A stretch of DNA of 64,000 bases from SZUA-430 sp964638635. GTDB lineage: Bacteria; Pseudomonadota; Alphaproteobacteria; Micropepsales; Micropepsaceae. The DNA lies in the NCBI GenBank assembly GCA_964638635.1, contig CAZXAQ010000003.1, positions 33,108-97,107 on the forward strand, read 5' to 3'. Below are positions 24,912 to 33,283 of the stretch, in pieces (the first letter of the stretch is position 1; each line of letters opens with the position of its first letter). A program made the position numbers and the translations under genes. The notes below the pieces were generated by a model, which saw nothing but the letters and a program-made list of their open reading frames with translations, did not search any database and was not told the origin of the DNA.

Positions 24912-26177
24912 ATGCAAGAGCCCGCCGCCGAACCCAAGGCCTCCACACCGAGCCGTGCGGCAGTCTCGTTTATCTTCGTCACGTTGATGCTCGACGTCCT
25001 GGCGATGGGCGTCGTGATCCCCGTCCTGCCGAAGCTCATCGCGGAACTCTCGCACGACGGCCCGGCCGATGCCGTTCGCTTGGGCGGCTGGATCGCGCTC
25101 ACCTGGGCAATCGCGCAGTTCATCATGACGCCGGTCCAAGGCGCGCTGTCGGATCGCTTCGGCCGCCGCCCCGTTCTGCTCGTCTCGATGACGGGCCTCG
25201 GCCTCGACTATGTGCTGACCGCGCTCGCGCCGAGCATCCTCTGGCTCTTCATCGCGCGCGCCATCTCGGGCGCGACAGCGGCAAGCTTCTCGACCGCCAA
25301 CGCCTACATTGCCGACACGACCCCGCCGGAAAAGCGCCCGCAAGCCTTCGGCCTCATGGGCGCGGCCTTCGGCATCGGCTTCGTGATCGGCCCGGCCTTG
25401 GGCGGCGTGGCCGGCGCATACGATCCGCGCCTGCCGTTTTGGGTCGCGGCCGGGCTGACGCTCTTAAACGCACTCTACGGCTACTTCGTGCTGCCGGAAT
25501 CGTTGCCGCCCGAACGGCGCTCGAAAAGCTTCAGCCTCGCGAACGCGAACTTCATCGCCTCGCTGCGCTTGCTCGGCTCGAACGCGCAGCTTGCGGGACT
25601 CGGTACAGCGCATTTCTTCTACGCCGTCGCGCACAACGTTTATCCCGCCGTGTTCATCTGGTTCACGATGTACCGCTACGGCTGGAGCGAGACGACGAAC
25701 GGCCTTGCGCTCGCCGCTGTCGGCGTCGCCAGCATCATCGTACAGGCAGGCCTCATCGGCCCGGTGGTCAAAGCGCTCGGGCCCCGCCGCTCGATGATCG
25801 CGGGCCTCTCGTTCGGCATCCTCGGCTTCTTGATCTACGCCGTCGGCCCGGGCGACATCTCGGTCTGGGTCGCCATCCCGATCGCCGCCCTCTGGGGCTT
25901 CTACACGCCCGCCGCGCAAACCATCATGACGCAGCGCGTCGACCCAAGCCAGCAAGGCCAACTGCAGGGTGCGTTGGGCGCCATGATGGGCATCGCCGCC
26001 ATCATCTCGCCGCCGCTCTACACGAACGCGTTCGCGCTCGCGATCGACGCAAAGGCGTCATTGGAGCCATTGCCGATACTCGGCGCACCGTTCTTCGTCG
26101 CGGCCGCCTTGCTCTTCTGCGCGCTGATTGCAGCGATGCGCGCCACAAGACCGGACCCGGTGGCGCGCGCCACTTAG
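24912..26177 (+). CDS. Major facilitator superfamily transporter, TetA-like
   Basis: 421 residues with about twelve hydrophobic segments. Motif A (GALSDRFGRRPVLLV) follows the second helix, and VIPVLPKLIAELS in helix 1 and GPALGGVAGAYDPRLPF are typical of the tetracycline/drug:H+ antiporter (DHA1) branch. The C-terminal half has the second six-helix bundle (IPIAALWGFYTPAAQTIMTQ). It is an inner-membrane proton-coupled exporter of an unknown small molecule; resistance to tetracycline cannot be assumed. It may be co-transcribed with the Nudix gene. Confidence 0.88.
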   Translation: MQEPAAEPKASTPSRAAVSFIFVTLMLDVLAMGVVIPVLPKLIAELSHDGPADAVRLGGWIALTWAIAQFIMTPVQGALSDRFGRRPVLLVSMTGLGLDYVLTALAPSILWLFIARAISGATAASFSTANAYIADTTPPEKRPQAFGLMGAAFGIGFVIGPALGGVAGAYDPRLPFWVAAGLTLLNALYGYFVLPESLPPERRSKSFSLANANFIASLRLLGSNAQLAGLGTAHFFYAVAHNVYPAVFIWFTMYRYGWSETTNGLALAAVGVASIIVQAGLIGPVVKALGPRRSMIAGLSFGILGFLIYAVGPGDISVWVAIPIAALWGFYTPAAQTIMTQRVDPSQQGQLQGALGAMMGIAAIISPPLYTNAFALAIDAKASLEPLPILGAPFFVAAALLFCALIAAMRATRPDPVARAT

Positions 26178-26231
26178 AGCAGGTTCGTCTGACTTTGAAT
26201 CGATGGCGAGACAGCCTCAAGCAAACTCGCA

Positions 26232-26762
26232 CTAGGAACTCCGCAGCTCCAGCCACTGCCACTCGGTGGAGTGTTGCACGGCGCCGACGCCCGGCACCTT
26301 CCCCACCTCGGGGATCGAATGCACGATCAGGAAAATGATCTGTCCGCGCCCTCGGCTGTCGTCGAACACCGGAAACCCCGTATACTCGACCGTGATCTTC
26401 GAGCCGTCGGCCATGCGCACCGGCGTGATCTGCCACAGACCGCAAGGCCGCGACAGCATCAGAAAGCCGCTATCGAAAGCCTCGCCCTTGATCGCGGGAT
26501 CGACAAGCTCGAGATAATCGAACCCGATCGCCTCGCGCCCGACCAGCTTCACAATGCCGGCACCCGCGCGCGTGAACCTCAGCGTCAGCGAAGCCTTGTC
26601 GGGGTCGATCACGGCGATCCAAGGCACCAGATCGCGGATGTTGCTGTAGTCGACATCGGCCAGCCGCGGCATCACCCCCGGCACCGGCGACCGCACGGCC
26701 TGCTCGAAGCGCAAGCTCTGCGCGGAACGCTTCGTGCGCGGGATGGTGGTTTCGTCTGCCAC
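26232..26762 (-). CDS. PAS-domain protein (PAS_5-like)
   Basis: 176-residue soluble protein. Most of the chain reads as a single PAS fold: YSNIRDLVPWIAVID, LTLRFTRAGAGIVKLVGREAIGF, YLELVDP and a later strand pair SKITVEYTGFPVFDD with IIFLIVHSIP. Alphaproteobacteria carry many such stand-alone PAS_5 proteins of 150-200 residues, mostly uncharacterised. No kinase, cyclase or DNA-binding domain is attached. It converges on the MFS gene and is divergent from the DUF1801 gene at 26868. Confidence 0.7.
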   Translation of the reverse strand: MADETTIPRTKRSAQSLRFEQAVRSPVPGVMPRLADVDYSNIRDLVPWIAVIDPDKASLTLRFTRAGAGIVKLVGREAIGFDYLELVDPAIKGEAFDSGFLMLSRPCGLWQITPVRMADGSKITVEYTGFPVFDDSRGRGQIIFLIVHSIPEVGKVPGVGAVQHSTEWQWLELRSS

Positions 26763-26867
26763 GGTGCCGGTTCGTATTGCGCGATCGATCGTTCATCGAG
26801 TATCCGAAGACGGCAGCGCACTCAATTTGCCGAAGACGGCAACGTTGACGCACCGGGAGAGACGGCG

Positions 26868-27290
26868 ATGGCGGAAGCCAAGACGAAACCGACAAAACAA
26901 ACCGTGGCCGCGTTCCTCAAGAGTGTGACGGACGACCAAAAACGCGAAGATGCCGCCAGAGTCATCGACCTGATGCGCGCCGCAACCAAGTGCGAGCCCG
27001 TCATGTGGGGCACGAGCATCATCGGCTTCGGCACATACAGCTACAAATACGAAAGCGGCCGTGAGGGCGACTGGCCGATCGTAGGCTTGAGCCCCCGCAA
27101 ACAGAACCTCACGATCTACATCATGCCTGGTTTTTCGGAGTACAAAGACCTGCTCGCGAAACTGGGCCCGCACACAACCGGCGCATCGTGCCTCTACATC
27201 AAACGCTTGTCGGACATCGACATGCCCACGCTGAAGACGCTCATCACCCGCTCCGTCGCAGCCATGAAGAAGAAGCACAAAACCGGTTGA
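26868..27290 (+). CDS. DUF1801-domain protein (YdhG-like)
   Basis: 140 residues from ATG 26868, preceded by GGGAGAGACGGCG. The family pattern is present: TVAAFLKSVTDDQKREDA, then DLMRAATKCEPVMWGTSIIGFGTY, YSYKYESGREGDWPIVG, LSPRKQNLTIYIMPGF and a C-terminal CLYIKRLSDIDMPTLK. This YdhG/DUF1801 family of small soluble proteins is widespread and of unproven function. Nothing in the neighbourhood adds to it. Confidence 0.85.
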   Translation: MAEAKTKPTKQTVAAFLKSVTDDQKREDAARVIDLMRAATKCEPVMWGTSIIGFGTYSYKYESGREGDWPIVGLSPRKQNLTIYIMPGFSEYKDLLAKLGPHTTGASCLYIKRLSDIDMPTLKTLITRSVAAMKKKHKTG

Positions 27291-27460
27291 CCGGTGATGC
27301 GGGAAAAACGCAACGCAGCGCACATTTGCTGGCGCACCAAACGTTGTGCGACAGCGCCATACGCTCTTTCATGCCCTTAGCAAAGGAAGCTTCAGGCTGA
27401 TCTCAGCATGACGACTGCCACACCATGCAACGATCTCCGGTTGCCCCCGCCGAACCGCAT

Positions 27461-27466
27461 TATAAT
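27461..27466 (+). promoter_or_regulatory. Candidate -10 box for the gene at 27502
   Basis: A perfect TATAAT 35 bases upstream of the ATG, in otherwise GC-rich DNA. The only -35-like sequence, TTGCCC at 27441-27446, is 14 bases away, shorter than the usual spacing, so the call rests mainly on the -10. Confidence 0.35.
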
Positions 27467-27501
27467 TCGCGAATCACCTGGTGCGTTTCGAGGGGGTTAC
27501 C

Positions 27502-27957
27502 ATGTCGCGCTATCGCGAGCGTAAGATCCGGCTGAAGTCGTCGTCGCCGACGTTCGACGTTTTCCCGCTGCTGCTGCTGCCGATGCTCTACTTCAACTTC
27601 ATGGCGATTTTCGTCTACGGGATGGACACGGTCGCCGTGAACACCTGGCTCGCCAGCCCGGCATTCCAACTGACAATGTTCTCCGGCGCCGTCTGGTCGA
27701 TGACGCAGGCCGACGTCATCATCGCCGCCGGTATGGGCTTGCTCTTCATCGAAGTGTTGAAGTCGATCGGCTCGCCGATGCTCAGCCTCGTCAACCACGG
27801 CATCGCCGTCATGACGCTGCTGATCTACGTGGTCCAGTTCATCTCGTTCCCGGCCTTCACGGTCTCGACGTTCTTCCTGCTGGCGCTGATGCAACTGATC
27901 GACGTCATCGCCGGCTACACGATCACAATCGTCGCGAGCCGCGGGTTGACTCGCTGA
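27502..27957 (+). CDS. Small integral membrane protein, unknown function
   Basis: 151 residues from ATG 27502, preceded by AGGGGGTTACC. After a basic N-terminus (MSRYRERKIRLKSS) there are four hydrophobic segments: FPLLLLPMLYFNFMAIFVYG, ADVIIAAGMGLLFIEVL, IAVMTLLIYVVQFISF and FFLLALMQLIDVIAGYTITI. Predicted inner-membrane, with the N-terminus inside by the positive-inside rule. Similar four-helix proteins are common in Alphaproteobacteria without assigned function. It has its own -10 box and is followed by a hairpin. Confidence 0.72.
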   Translation: MSRYRERKIRLKSSSPTFDVFPLLLLPMLYFNFMAIFVYGMDTVAVNTWLASPAFQLTMFSGAVWSMTQADVIIAAGMGLLFIEVLKSIGSPMLSLVNHGIAVMTLLIYVVQFISFPAFTVSTFFLLALMQLIDVIAGYTITIVASRGLTR

Positions 27958-27990
27958 TCGAGCGTTCGAACTAGTTCATCGCATGCGAGG

Positions 27991-28027
27991 TGCCAGTGGT
28001 GGCGTCGGCCACCGCTGGCATTGTCGT
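27991..28027 (+). terminator. Probable terminator hairpin
   Basis: Arms TGCCAGTGGTGGC and GCCACCGCTGGCA pair over 13 bp with one G-T wobble around a GTCG loop, followed by TTGTCGT. It stands 33 bases after the membrane-protein stop. The short T-tract makes it a weaker intrinsic terminator than the one at 22680. Confidence 0.55.
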
Positions 28028-28052
28028 CTAACGGTCTATACGATGGCGACGC

Positions 28053-28847
28053 ATGAGACCCGACCTCGCCCGCATGATCGCCGAGGCCTATCGCTGGCAA
28101 CGCCGCTTGGGAAACGTCCAAATCGCGGCGCCGCACTGCCACATTGTCGCCGACCCCGCCCACCCGGACGTCTGGGACTCCAACCACGCCGACGAGGTGA
28201 CGGCGCAAACCAAAGCCGAAATCGACGCGGTGTTCCGCGCGATGGACACACACCTCGCGCACACGCGCTGGCGCATCGTCCACAGCGACTGCTTCACGCC
28301 GGACGCATTCCTGGCACGGCTCGCTCTTGATGGCTTCGAAGAACGTCCGGTCACGATCCAAATGGCGCTGCAGGGCGACGTCGCCGATCGCGGCGCCGCG
28401 ATCGCCTTGCATCCGGTCGCAAGCGAAGCCGATTGGGCTGCGTTGCTCCGGCTCGTGCTCGCAGACCACGCCGAGGGCAAGCGAACAAGCGGCCTCGATG
28501 TCTCGCCGGAGGTGAGCGCCGGCATCGTTGCAGGCTACCGCACCAAGTGCCCCACCTACCGGTTCTATCTGGCGATGCAGCATGGCGCGCCCACCGCCTA
28601 CGGCGCCTGCGCAGCCGCCCCAAACGGTGCCGGGATGATCGAGGACTTGTTCACACTGCAACCAGCGCGCCGCAAGGGCATCGCCACAGCCTTGATCGCC
28701 GCCTTCACCGATCGGCTCCGCGGCGCCGGCTGCCACACGGTCTTTCTGGGTGCGCTGGCCACGGAACCGGCGAAGCACCTCTACGCGCGTCTGGGCTTTC
28801 GCCCCGTCATGCTCGCCCGCACATGGGCGCGGGAACTGCCCGCCTGA
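28053..28847 (+). CDS. GNAT-family N-acetyltransferase
   Basis: 264 residues. The C-terminal ~130 residues carry the GNAT core: a strand AYGACAAAPNGAGMIEDLFTL followed by the acetyl-CoA pyrophosphate loop QPARRKGIATALIAAF and a late strand with LYARLGFRPVML. The N-terminal ~120 residues (RMIAEAYRWQRRLGNVQ, HCHIVADPAHPDVWDSNHAD) form a separate region, probably a degenerate second GNAT lobe as in tandem-GNAT proteins. The substrate is unknown. Confidence 0.82.
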   Translation: MRPDLARMIAEAYRWQRRLGNVQIAAPHCHIVADPAHPDVWDSNHADEVTAQTKAEIDAVFRAMDTHLAHTRWRIVHSDCFTPDAFLARLALDGFEERPVTIQMALQGDVADRGAAIALHPVASEADWAALLRLVLADHAEGKRTSGLDVSPEVSAGIVAGYRTKCPTYRFYLAMQHGAPTAYGACAAAPNGAGMIEDLFTLQPARRKGIATALIAAFTDRLRGAGCHTVFLGALATEPAKHLYARLGFRPVMLARTWARELPA

Positions 28848-28955
28848 GGCTGCATCGTGCCACCGGAACCGGTCGAACTCCGGCGAAATTCGGCTTATGA
28901 TCGGAGCCCTCGGGTCCGGCTCCCGGACCCGGCCCGCGAAAACAGGAGGAAATTC

Positions 28956-29186
28956 ATGGCGAAGAAATCAGGCGTCGACACCGGCGTCTATCGCGTCACC
29001 GAAGTCATCGGCACCAGCCGCGTCTCATGGGAAGAGGCCGCCAAGAACGCGGTCGAACTCGCGTCCCACTCCTTGCGCGATCTGCGCATCGCCGAAGTCA
29101 CGAAACTCGACATGCGCCTCGACGACAAAGGCAAAGTCGTCGCCTACCGCGCCCGCGTCTCGCTCTCGTTCAAATACGCGCCTTAG
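28956..29186 (+). CDS. Dodecin-family flavin-binding protein
   Basis: 76 residues, the size of a dodecin monomer. An AGGAGGAAATTC ribosome site precedes ATG 28956. The sequence follows the family pattern: VYRVTEVIGTSRVSWEEAAKNAV, then LRIAEVTKLDMRLDD and YRARVSLSFKYAP, a three-stranded sheet with one helix. Dodecins assemble as hollow dodecamers that store or buffer flavins. Its strong ribosome site suggests high expression. Confidence 0.93.
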   Translation: MAKKSGVDTGVYRVTEVIGTSRVSWEEAAKNAVELASHSLRDLRIAEVTKLDMRLDDKGKVVAYRARVSLSFKYAP

Positions 29187-29207
29187 ACGACACCATACAT
29201 AAACTCG

Positions 29208-29265
29208 TCATGGCCGGGCTTGCCTGCCCGCCGAAGCCTCCGGCGGAGGCGGGACCCGGCCATGA
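29208..29265. repeat. REP-like palindrome (TCATGGCCGGG...CCCGGCCATGA)
   Basis: Outer arms TCATGGCCGGG (29208-29218) and CCCGGCCATGA (29255-29265) are exact complements, enclosing a second palindrome built on GCCTCCGGCGGAGGC. The same TCATGG-CGGG core occurs at 45824 and in both arms of the inverted repeat at 52121-52437. It is a dispersed palindromic element of a type common between genes in Alphaproteobacteria. It lies between the dodecin gene and the following secreted protein. Confidence 0.75.
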
Positions 29266-29297
29266 ATAACTCTCTCCGCGAAATGGATGAACTGTCG

Positions 29298-29708
29298 ATG
29301 CGTGTCGCAATTGCGCTTGCACTCACTCTCGGGACACTGTTACCGGCACACGCCTACCCCGCAAAGGAAACCGAAATCCTCTCGACAACCAGCTACGCCG
29401 TCGCCACCGCGGGCCAAAAGAACCGGAAAGGCGCCGAAGCATACTGCCGCCAAGCCAAGGCGACGCTGACCAAGAAGCCGGAAGACGCCTACCTCTTCGC
29501 GTACATCGAACGCTGCTTCGCACTCGTCGCCGACGCGTCGAATGACAAGAAGACCGCGTGCAAGCGCTTCAAGACCGCGCTCGACATCTGGACGCGCACG
29601 CCCCCGCCGAACGACCACCCGCAATCCGTGGCAAGCCGCACGGCATTGCGCACCAGCATGGAACAGTATCGCGCCACGAACTGCGGCGCGAAACCGGCCA
29701 CCCCTTGA
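29298..29708 (+). CDS. Secreted protein of unknown function, with TPR-like helices
   Basis: 136 residues from ATG 29298 (upstream in-frame ATGs at 29262 and 29283 would only lengthen the signal). The signal peptide VAIALALTLGTLLPAHAYP is clear. The mature part is helical, with GAEAYCRQAKATLTKKPEDAY, FAYIERCFALVADASNDKKT and ACKRFKTALDIWTR, resembling two TPR-like helical pairs with three or four Cys. Periplasmic location is likely. It ends 10 bases before an AraC-type regulator gene. Confidence 0.65.
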   Translation: MRVAIALALTLGTLLPAHAYPAKETEILSTTSYAVATAGQKNRKGAEAYCRQAKATLTKKPEDAYLFAYIERCFALVADASNDKKTACKRFKTALDIWTRTPPPNDHPQSVASRTALRTSMEQYRATNCGAKPATP

Positions 29709-29718
29709 GGCGGAGCGC

Positions 29719-30480
29719 ATGGCCTATCTTGAGCTACCCGCGAGCAGTCCGACAGCACGATTTGTACAGGCATTCTGGCAATCGACGGAAACGATCGTCG
29801 CACCGGTAGAGCGGCGCGTATTGCCCGACGGATGCGCCGATTTCGTTTTCGACTTTTCGCCACAGACGAGCGAGGCTGATTGCGCCGGGCTCGTGGGCAC
29901 GATGACACGACCACTGCTCCTCGACGCAGCCGGCAAGCGTGACTTCTTCGGCATTCGTTTCCGACCGGGAGCGCCCTTCTTGCTGTGGCGGCTGCCGATG
30001 AAAAGCCTAACTGACACCCGAGAAGCGCTCTACGACGTGGTCGCTGGTGCCCGGCCGCTTACCGGTCAGCTCGCCAGAGCACGAACATTACGCGAGCGCG
30101 CTGCAATTGCGGAACGTTGGATTGAGACGCGGCTGCGCGAGACGTGTGTGACCACGAGAGAGCTCGAAACCCTGTCCGCCCTCAACGCGCATATGGCAGC
30201 GGGCAAACGACCGGGCGATTTCGCCGAACGGAGCGGCTGGAACGAACGCAAGCTGCAGCGCTATTTCGACAGCGCCTTCGGCACGTCCCCCGCGACAATG
30301 CATTGCTTCTGGCGTTTCGAGCGCACCCGCCGAGTGCTTAGCGAAGCACGGCACTGCCGGTTGAACGACCTTGCGCTCGCTCAAGGCTATTCCGACCAAG
30401 CCCATATGGCGCGCGAATTCCGTCGCTTCTCGGGTCTGACGATCACCGCTTGGTGCGCCGAAGCGGACCTTGCCCCCTAG
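29719..30480 (+). CDS. AraC-family transcriptional regulator
   Basis: 253 residues from ATG 29719 with GAGGCGGAGCGC upstream. The N-terminal ~140 residues (RRVLPDGCADFVFDF, GTMTRPLLLDAAGKRDFFGIRF) match the DUF6597-type sensor domain of one-component AraC regulators. The C-terminus has the double helix-turn-helix: FAERSGWNERKLQRYFDSAFG and LNDLALAQGYSDQAHMAREFR, followed by FSGLTITAW. It precedes, with about 70 bases between, a VOC-fold gene, a combination often seen where the regulator controls the neighbour. Confidence 0.88.
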   Translation: MAYLELPASSPTARFVQAFWQSTETIVAPVERRVLPDGCADFVFDFSPQTSEADCAGLVGTMTRPLLLDAAGKRDFFGIRFRPGAPFLLWRLPMKSLTDTREALYDVVAGARPLTGQLARARTLRERAAIAERWIETRLRETCVTTRELETLSALNAHMAAGKRPGDFAERSGWNERKLQRYFDSAFGTSPATMHCFWRFERTRRVLSEARHCRLNDLALAQGYSDQAHMAREFRRFSGLTITAWCAEADLAP

Positions 30481-30550
30481 TGTCGGATTTCTTCAAGACA
30501 CTGAGATCGCGACGCCTTAGATTCGCCGGATAAGCCACAAACGGAATCCC

Positions 30551-30937
30551 ATGATCACCAAAGCGACCGCCGTACTGTTCGTCGAAACGATCGAAACGAG
30601 CGCACCGTTCTTCGAAGCAGCGGGATTCAAGCGTACCGTCGAAGTCCCACACGAAGACAAGCTCGGCTTCATCATTCTCGAAAGCGGCACCGCCGAAGTG
30701 ATGCTGCAGTCCTACGCCAGCGCGACGGCCGACGTGACCACTTTGAATCCGCAGGACATTCGGGCCTCGCGCACCTATCTCTTCGTCGAGATCGACGAAC
30801 TCGAGAAAGTCGAAAGCGCACTCGCGCCCTACCCCATCGTCATACCGCGCCGCCAGACGCCCTACGGCGCCACCGAAACCGGCTACCGCGAACCCGGGGG
30901 CCACTTCGTGACGTTCGCTCAATTCAATCGCGCCTAA
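30551..30937 (+). CDS. VOC-fold protein (glyoxalase/bleomycin-resistance superfamily)
   Basis: 128 residues. The paired beta-alpha-beta pattern is visible: AVLFVETIETSAPFFEAAGFK then LGFIILESGTAEVML, and the second unit RTYLFVEIDELEKVESAL with TGYREPGGHFVTFAQF. VOC proteins include metal-dependent lyases, dioxygenases and drug-binding resistance proteins. Metal-ligand positions are only partly conserved, so a ligand-binding role is as likely as catalysis. The AraC gene lies upstream on the same strand. Confidence 0.85.
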   Translation: MITKATAVLFVETIETSAPFFEAAGFKRTVEVPHEDKLGFIILESGTAEVMLQSYASATADVTTLNPQDIRASRTYLFVEIDELEKVESALAPYPIVIPRRQTPYGATETGYREPGGHFVTFAQFNRA

Positions 30938-31029
30938 ACCACGCGACGCAACCCAAACACTGCACGCATCTCGTCAAGCGTGGCCGCGGCGCCCTCACGC
31001 GTCCCGGCCACAGATCAAGCCTGACCTGC

Positions 31030-33249
31030 CTAGAACCCCGGCGCGAACTTGCCGTTCTTTGGCCAACCTTTCGGCGCCAGGCGCCCGGCCTGCGCGCGTT
31101 CGCCGCGATAGTCGGAGAGCTCGCTCTTCTCCCACGTCCGCCCATTGTAGTCGCGCAAGCCGTCCGCATAGACGAACGACGTCGCATCGACGAGCCCGCC
31201 ATCCTTATACTTCTGCAAGGCAACGCCTTTGCCCTTCGCCATCTCCGGCACGTCGGCGAGCTTGAAGATCACCATCTTCCGGTTCTCGCCGATGAACGCC
31301 ACGTGATCGCCGGACGCGGGCGTGCAAACCTTCGCCTCCTCCAGCGGGTCGACGTTCATCACCTGCTTGCCGCCCTTCTTCTGCGCGATCACTTCGTCCT
31401 CCGGCACGACGAAGCCGCGACCCGCCGAGGAGGCGATCAGCAGTTTGCGCCCCGGCTCGTGCACGAACAACGCCACGATATCCTGATCGTTCTCCAGATC
31501 GCACATCAGCCGCACCGGCTCGCCATGCCCGCGCCCGCCCGGCAGGTCCTTGCACTCCAGCGTGAAGAACCGCCCGTTCGTCGAGAACAGCACAAGCTTG
31601 TCCGTCGTCTGCGCCTTCACCCAGAACCGGCCCTTGTCGCCTTCCTTAAACTTCACGTCGTCGTTCGGCTCGACGTGCCCCTTCATGGCACGGATCCAAC
31701 CCTTGTCGGAGCAGAGAACGGTAATCGGCTCCTTCTCGACCAGCGCGTCCATCGGCACGTCTTCGATCGCCGGCGCATCGGCCAGAACCGAACGGCGCTT
31801 GCCGAGCACCGTCTTCGCGCCGAACTTCGCACGCAGCTCCTGGAAGCTCGCCTTCAAGCGCTCGTTCTGCTTCTCCTCCGACTTCACCAGCGTCTTCAAC
31901 TCCTTCTGCTCGGCCTGCAGCGACGTGTGCTCTTGCCGGATCTCAATCTCTTCCAGCTTGCGCAAACTACGCAAACGCATGTTCAGGATCGCCTCGGCCT
32001 GCAGATCTGTCAGCTTGAATGCTTTGATCAACTCGGCCTTCGGATCGTCCGACGTGCGGATGATCTTGATCACCTTGTCGATGTTGAGGAACACCGACAG
32101 GAAGCCTTCCAGAATCTCCAACCGCTCGGCGATCTTCGCCAACCGGTGGCTTGCGCGCCGGATCAGCACGTCGCGTTGATGATCGAGGAATGCGACCAGC
32201 GCCTGTTTCAGGCTCATCACGCGCGGCGTCAGCGTCGCGTCCAGCACCGTCATATTAAGCGAGAAGCGCGTCTCGAGCGCCGTCGTGCGGAACAGCTGCT
32301 CCATCATCACGTCCGGTTCGATGTTGCGGCTCTTCGGCACCAGCACGACGCGAATGTCTTCCGCCGACTCGTCGCGAATGTCGTCCAAGAACGGCAACTT
32401 CTTGTCGACGATCATGTCGGCGATGTCTTTGATCAGCTTGCCTTTCGCGACCTGATAAGGAATCTCGGTCACGATCACGACCCACGTGCCGCGCGCGCCT
32501 TCCTCCTTGTGCCACTTTGCACGCAGGCGGAACCCGCCTTTGCCGGTGCGATAGGCTTCTGCAATCGACTCCGCCGGTTCCACCACAATGCCGCCGGTCG
32601 GGAAATCGGGTCCCTTGATGTACTGCAACAACGTGTCGTCGCGCGCATTCGGCGCGCCGACGAGATGGATCAGCGCCTGCGCGATCTCATCCAAATTGTG
32701 GGGTGGAATGTTCGTCGCCATGCCGACGGCGATGCCCGACGACCCGTTCGCCAGCAGGTTCGGGAAGCCGCCGGGCAGAACCGCCGGTTCGCTTTCCTTG
32801 CCGTCGTAGGTAGGGCGGTAGTCCGTACCGCCGTCGTCAAGCCCGTCCAACAGAAGCTCGCCGATGACGGTCAACCGGCTTTCCGTGTAGCGCATCGCGG
32901 CGGGGTTGTCGCCGTCGACATTCCCGAAATTGCCCTGCCCGTCGATCAGCGGGTAGCGCAGCGAAAAGGTCTGCACCAAGCGCACCAGCGCATCGTAGAT
33001 CGACTGGTCGCCATGCGGATGGAACTTGCCCATAACGTCGCCGACAACGCGCGCCGACTTCGAGAAGCTCCCCGTTGGGTCCAGCCTCAACCGCTGCATC
33101 GAAAACAGCAGCCGCCGATGGACCGGCTTCATCCCGTCGCGCACGTCCGGCAGCGCACGCTGCATGATCGTCGAGAGCGCATAGGCGAGGTAACGCTCGC
33201 CCAGCGCGTCCTTGAGGTCGACGTCGCGTATCAGGTCCTCAAGCGCCAT
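31030..33249 (-). CDS. parC: DNA topoisomerase IV subunit A
   Basis: 739 residues, the usual ParC length. The N-terminal breakage-reunion domain has YALSTIMQRALPDVRDGMKP and the active-site Tyr121 in AAMRYTESRLT. In the quinolone-determining region the sequence is HPHGDQSIYDALVR, so the position of the usual susceptibility Ser is Gln. The C-terminal beta-pinwheel has fewer GyrA-box-like features than GyrA, supporting ParC. Together with ParE (not here) it decatenates daughter chromosomes. recO lies directly upstream, 34 bases away, on the same strand. Confidence 0.95.
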   Translation of the reverse strand: MALEDLIRDVDLKDALGERYLAYALSTIMQRALPDVRDGMKPVHRRLLFSMQRLRLDPTGSFSKSARVVGDVMGKFHPHGDQSIYDALVRLVQTFSLRYPLIDGQGNFGNVDGDNPAAMRYTESRLTVIGELLLDGLDDGGTDYRPTYDGKESEPAVLPGGFPNLLANGSSGIAVGMATNIPPHNLDEIAQALIHLVGAPNARDDTLLQYIKGPDFPTGGIVVEPAESIAEAYRTGKGGFRLRAKWHKEEGARGTWVVIVTEIPYQVAKGKLIKDIADMIVDKKLPFLDDIRDESAEDIRVVLVPKSRNIEPDVMMEQLFRTTALETRFSLNMTVLDATLTPRVMSLKQALVAFLDHQRDVLIRRASHRLAKIAERLEILEGFLSVFLNIDKVIKIIRTSDDPKAELIKAFKLTDLQAEAILNMRLRSLRKLEEIEIRQEHTSLQAEQKELKTLVKSEEKQNERLKASFQELRAKFGAKTVLGKRRSVLADAPAIEDVPMDALVEKEPITVLCSDKGWIRAMKGHVEPNDDVKFKEGDKGRFWVKAQTTDKLVLFSTNGRFFTLECKDLPGGRGHGEPVRLMCDLENDQDIVALFVHEPGRKLLIASSAGRGFVVPEDEVIAQKKGGKQVMNVDPLEEAKVCTPASGDHVAFIGENRKMVIFKLADVPEMAKGKGVALQKYKDGGLVDATSFVYADGLRDYNGRTWEKSELSDYRGERAQAGRLAPKGWPKNGKFAPGF

Positions 33250-33283
33250 AACGAATCCTCATCGATACTGGAGAGGCGTCTGA

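Noticed and set aside
24731..26338. A 535-codon frame overlapping the MFS gene on the same strand in another frame
   Set aside because: Arg/Ala/Pro-rich with no domain, whereas the MFS frame has twelve helices and motif A; it is a shadow frame.
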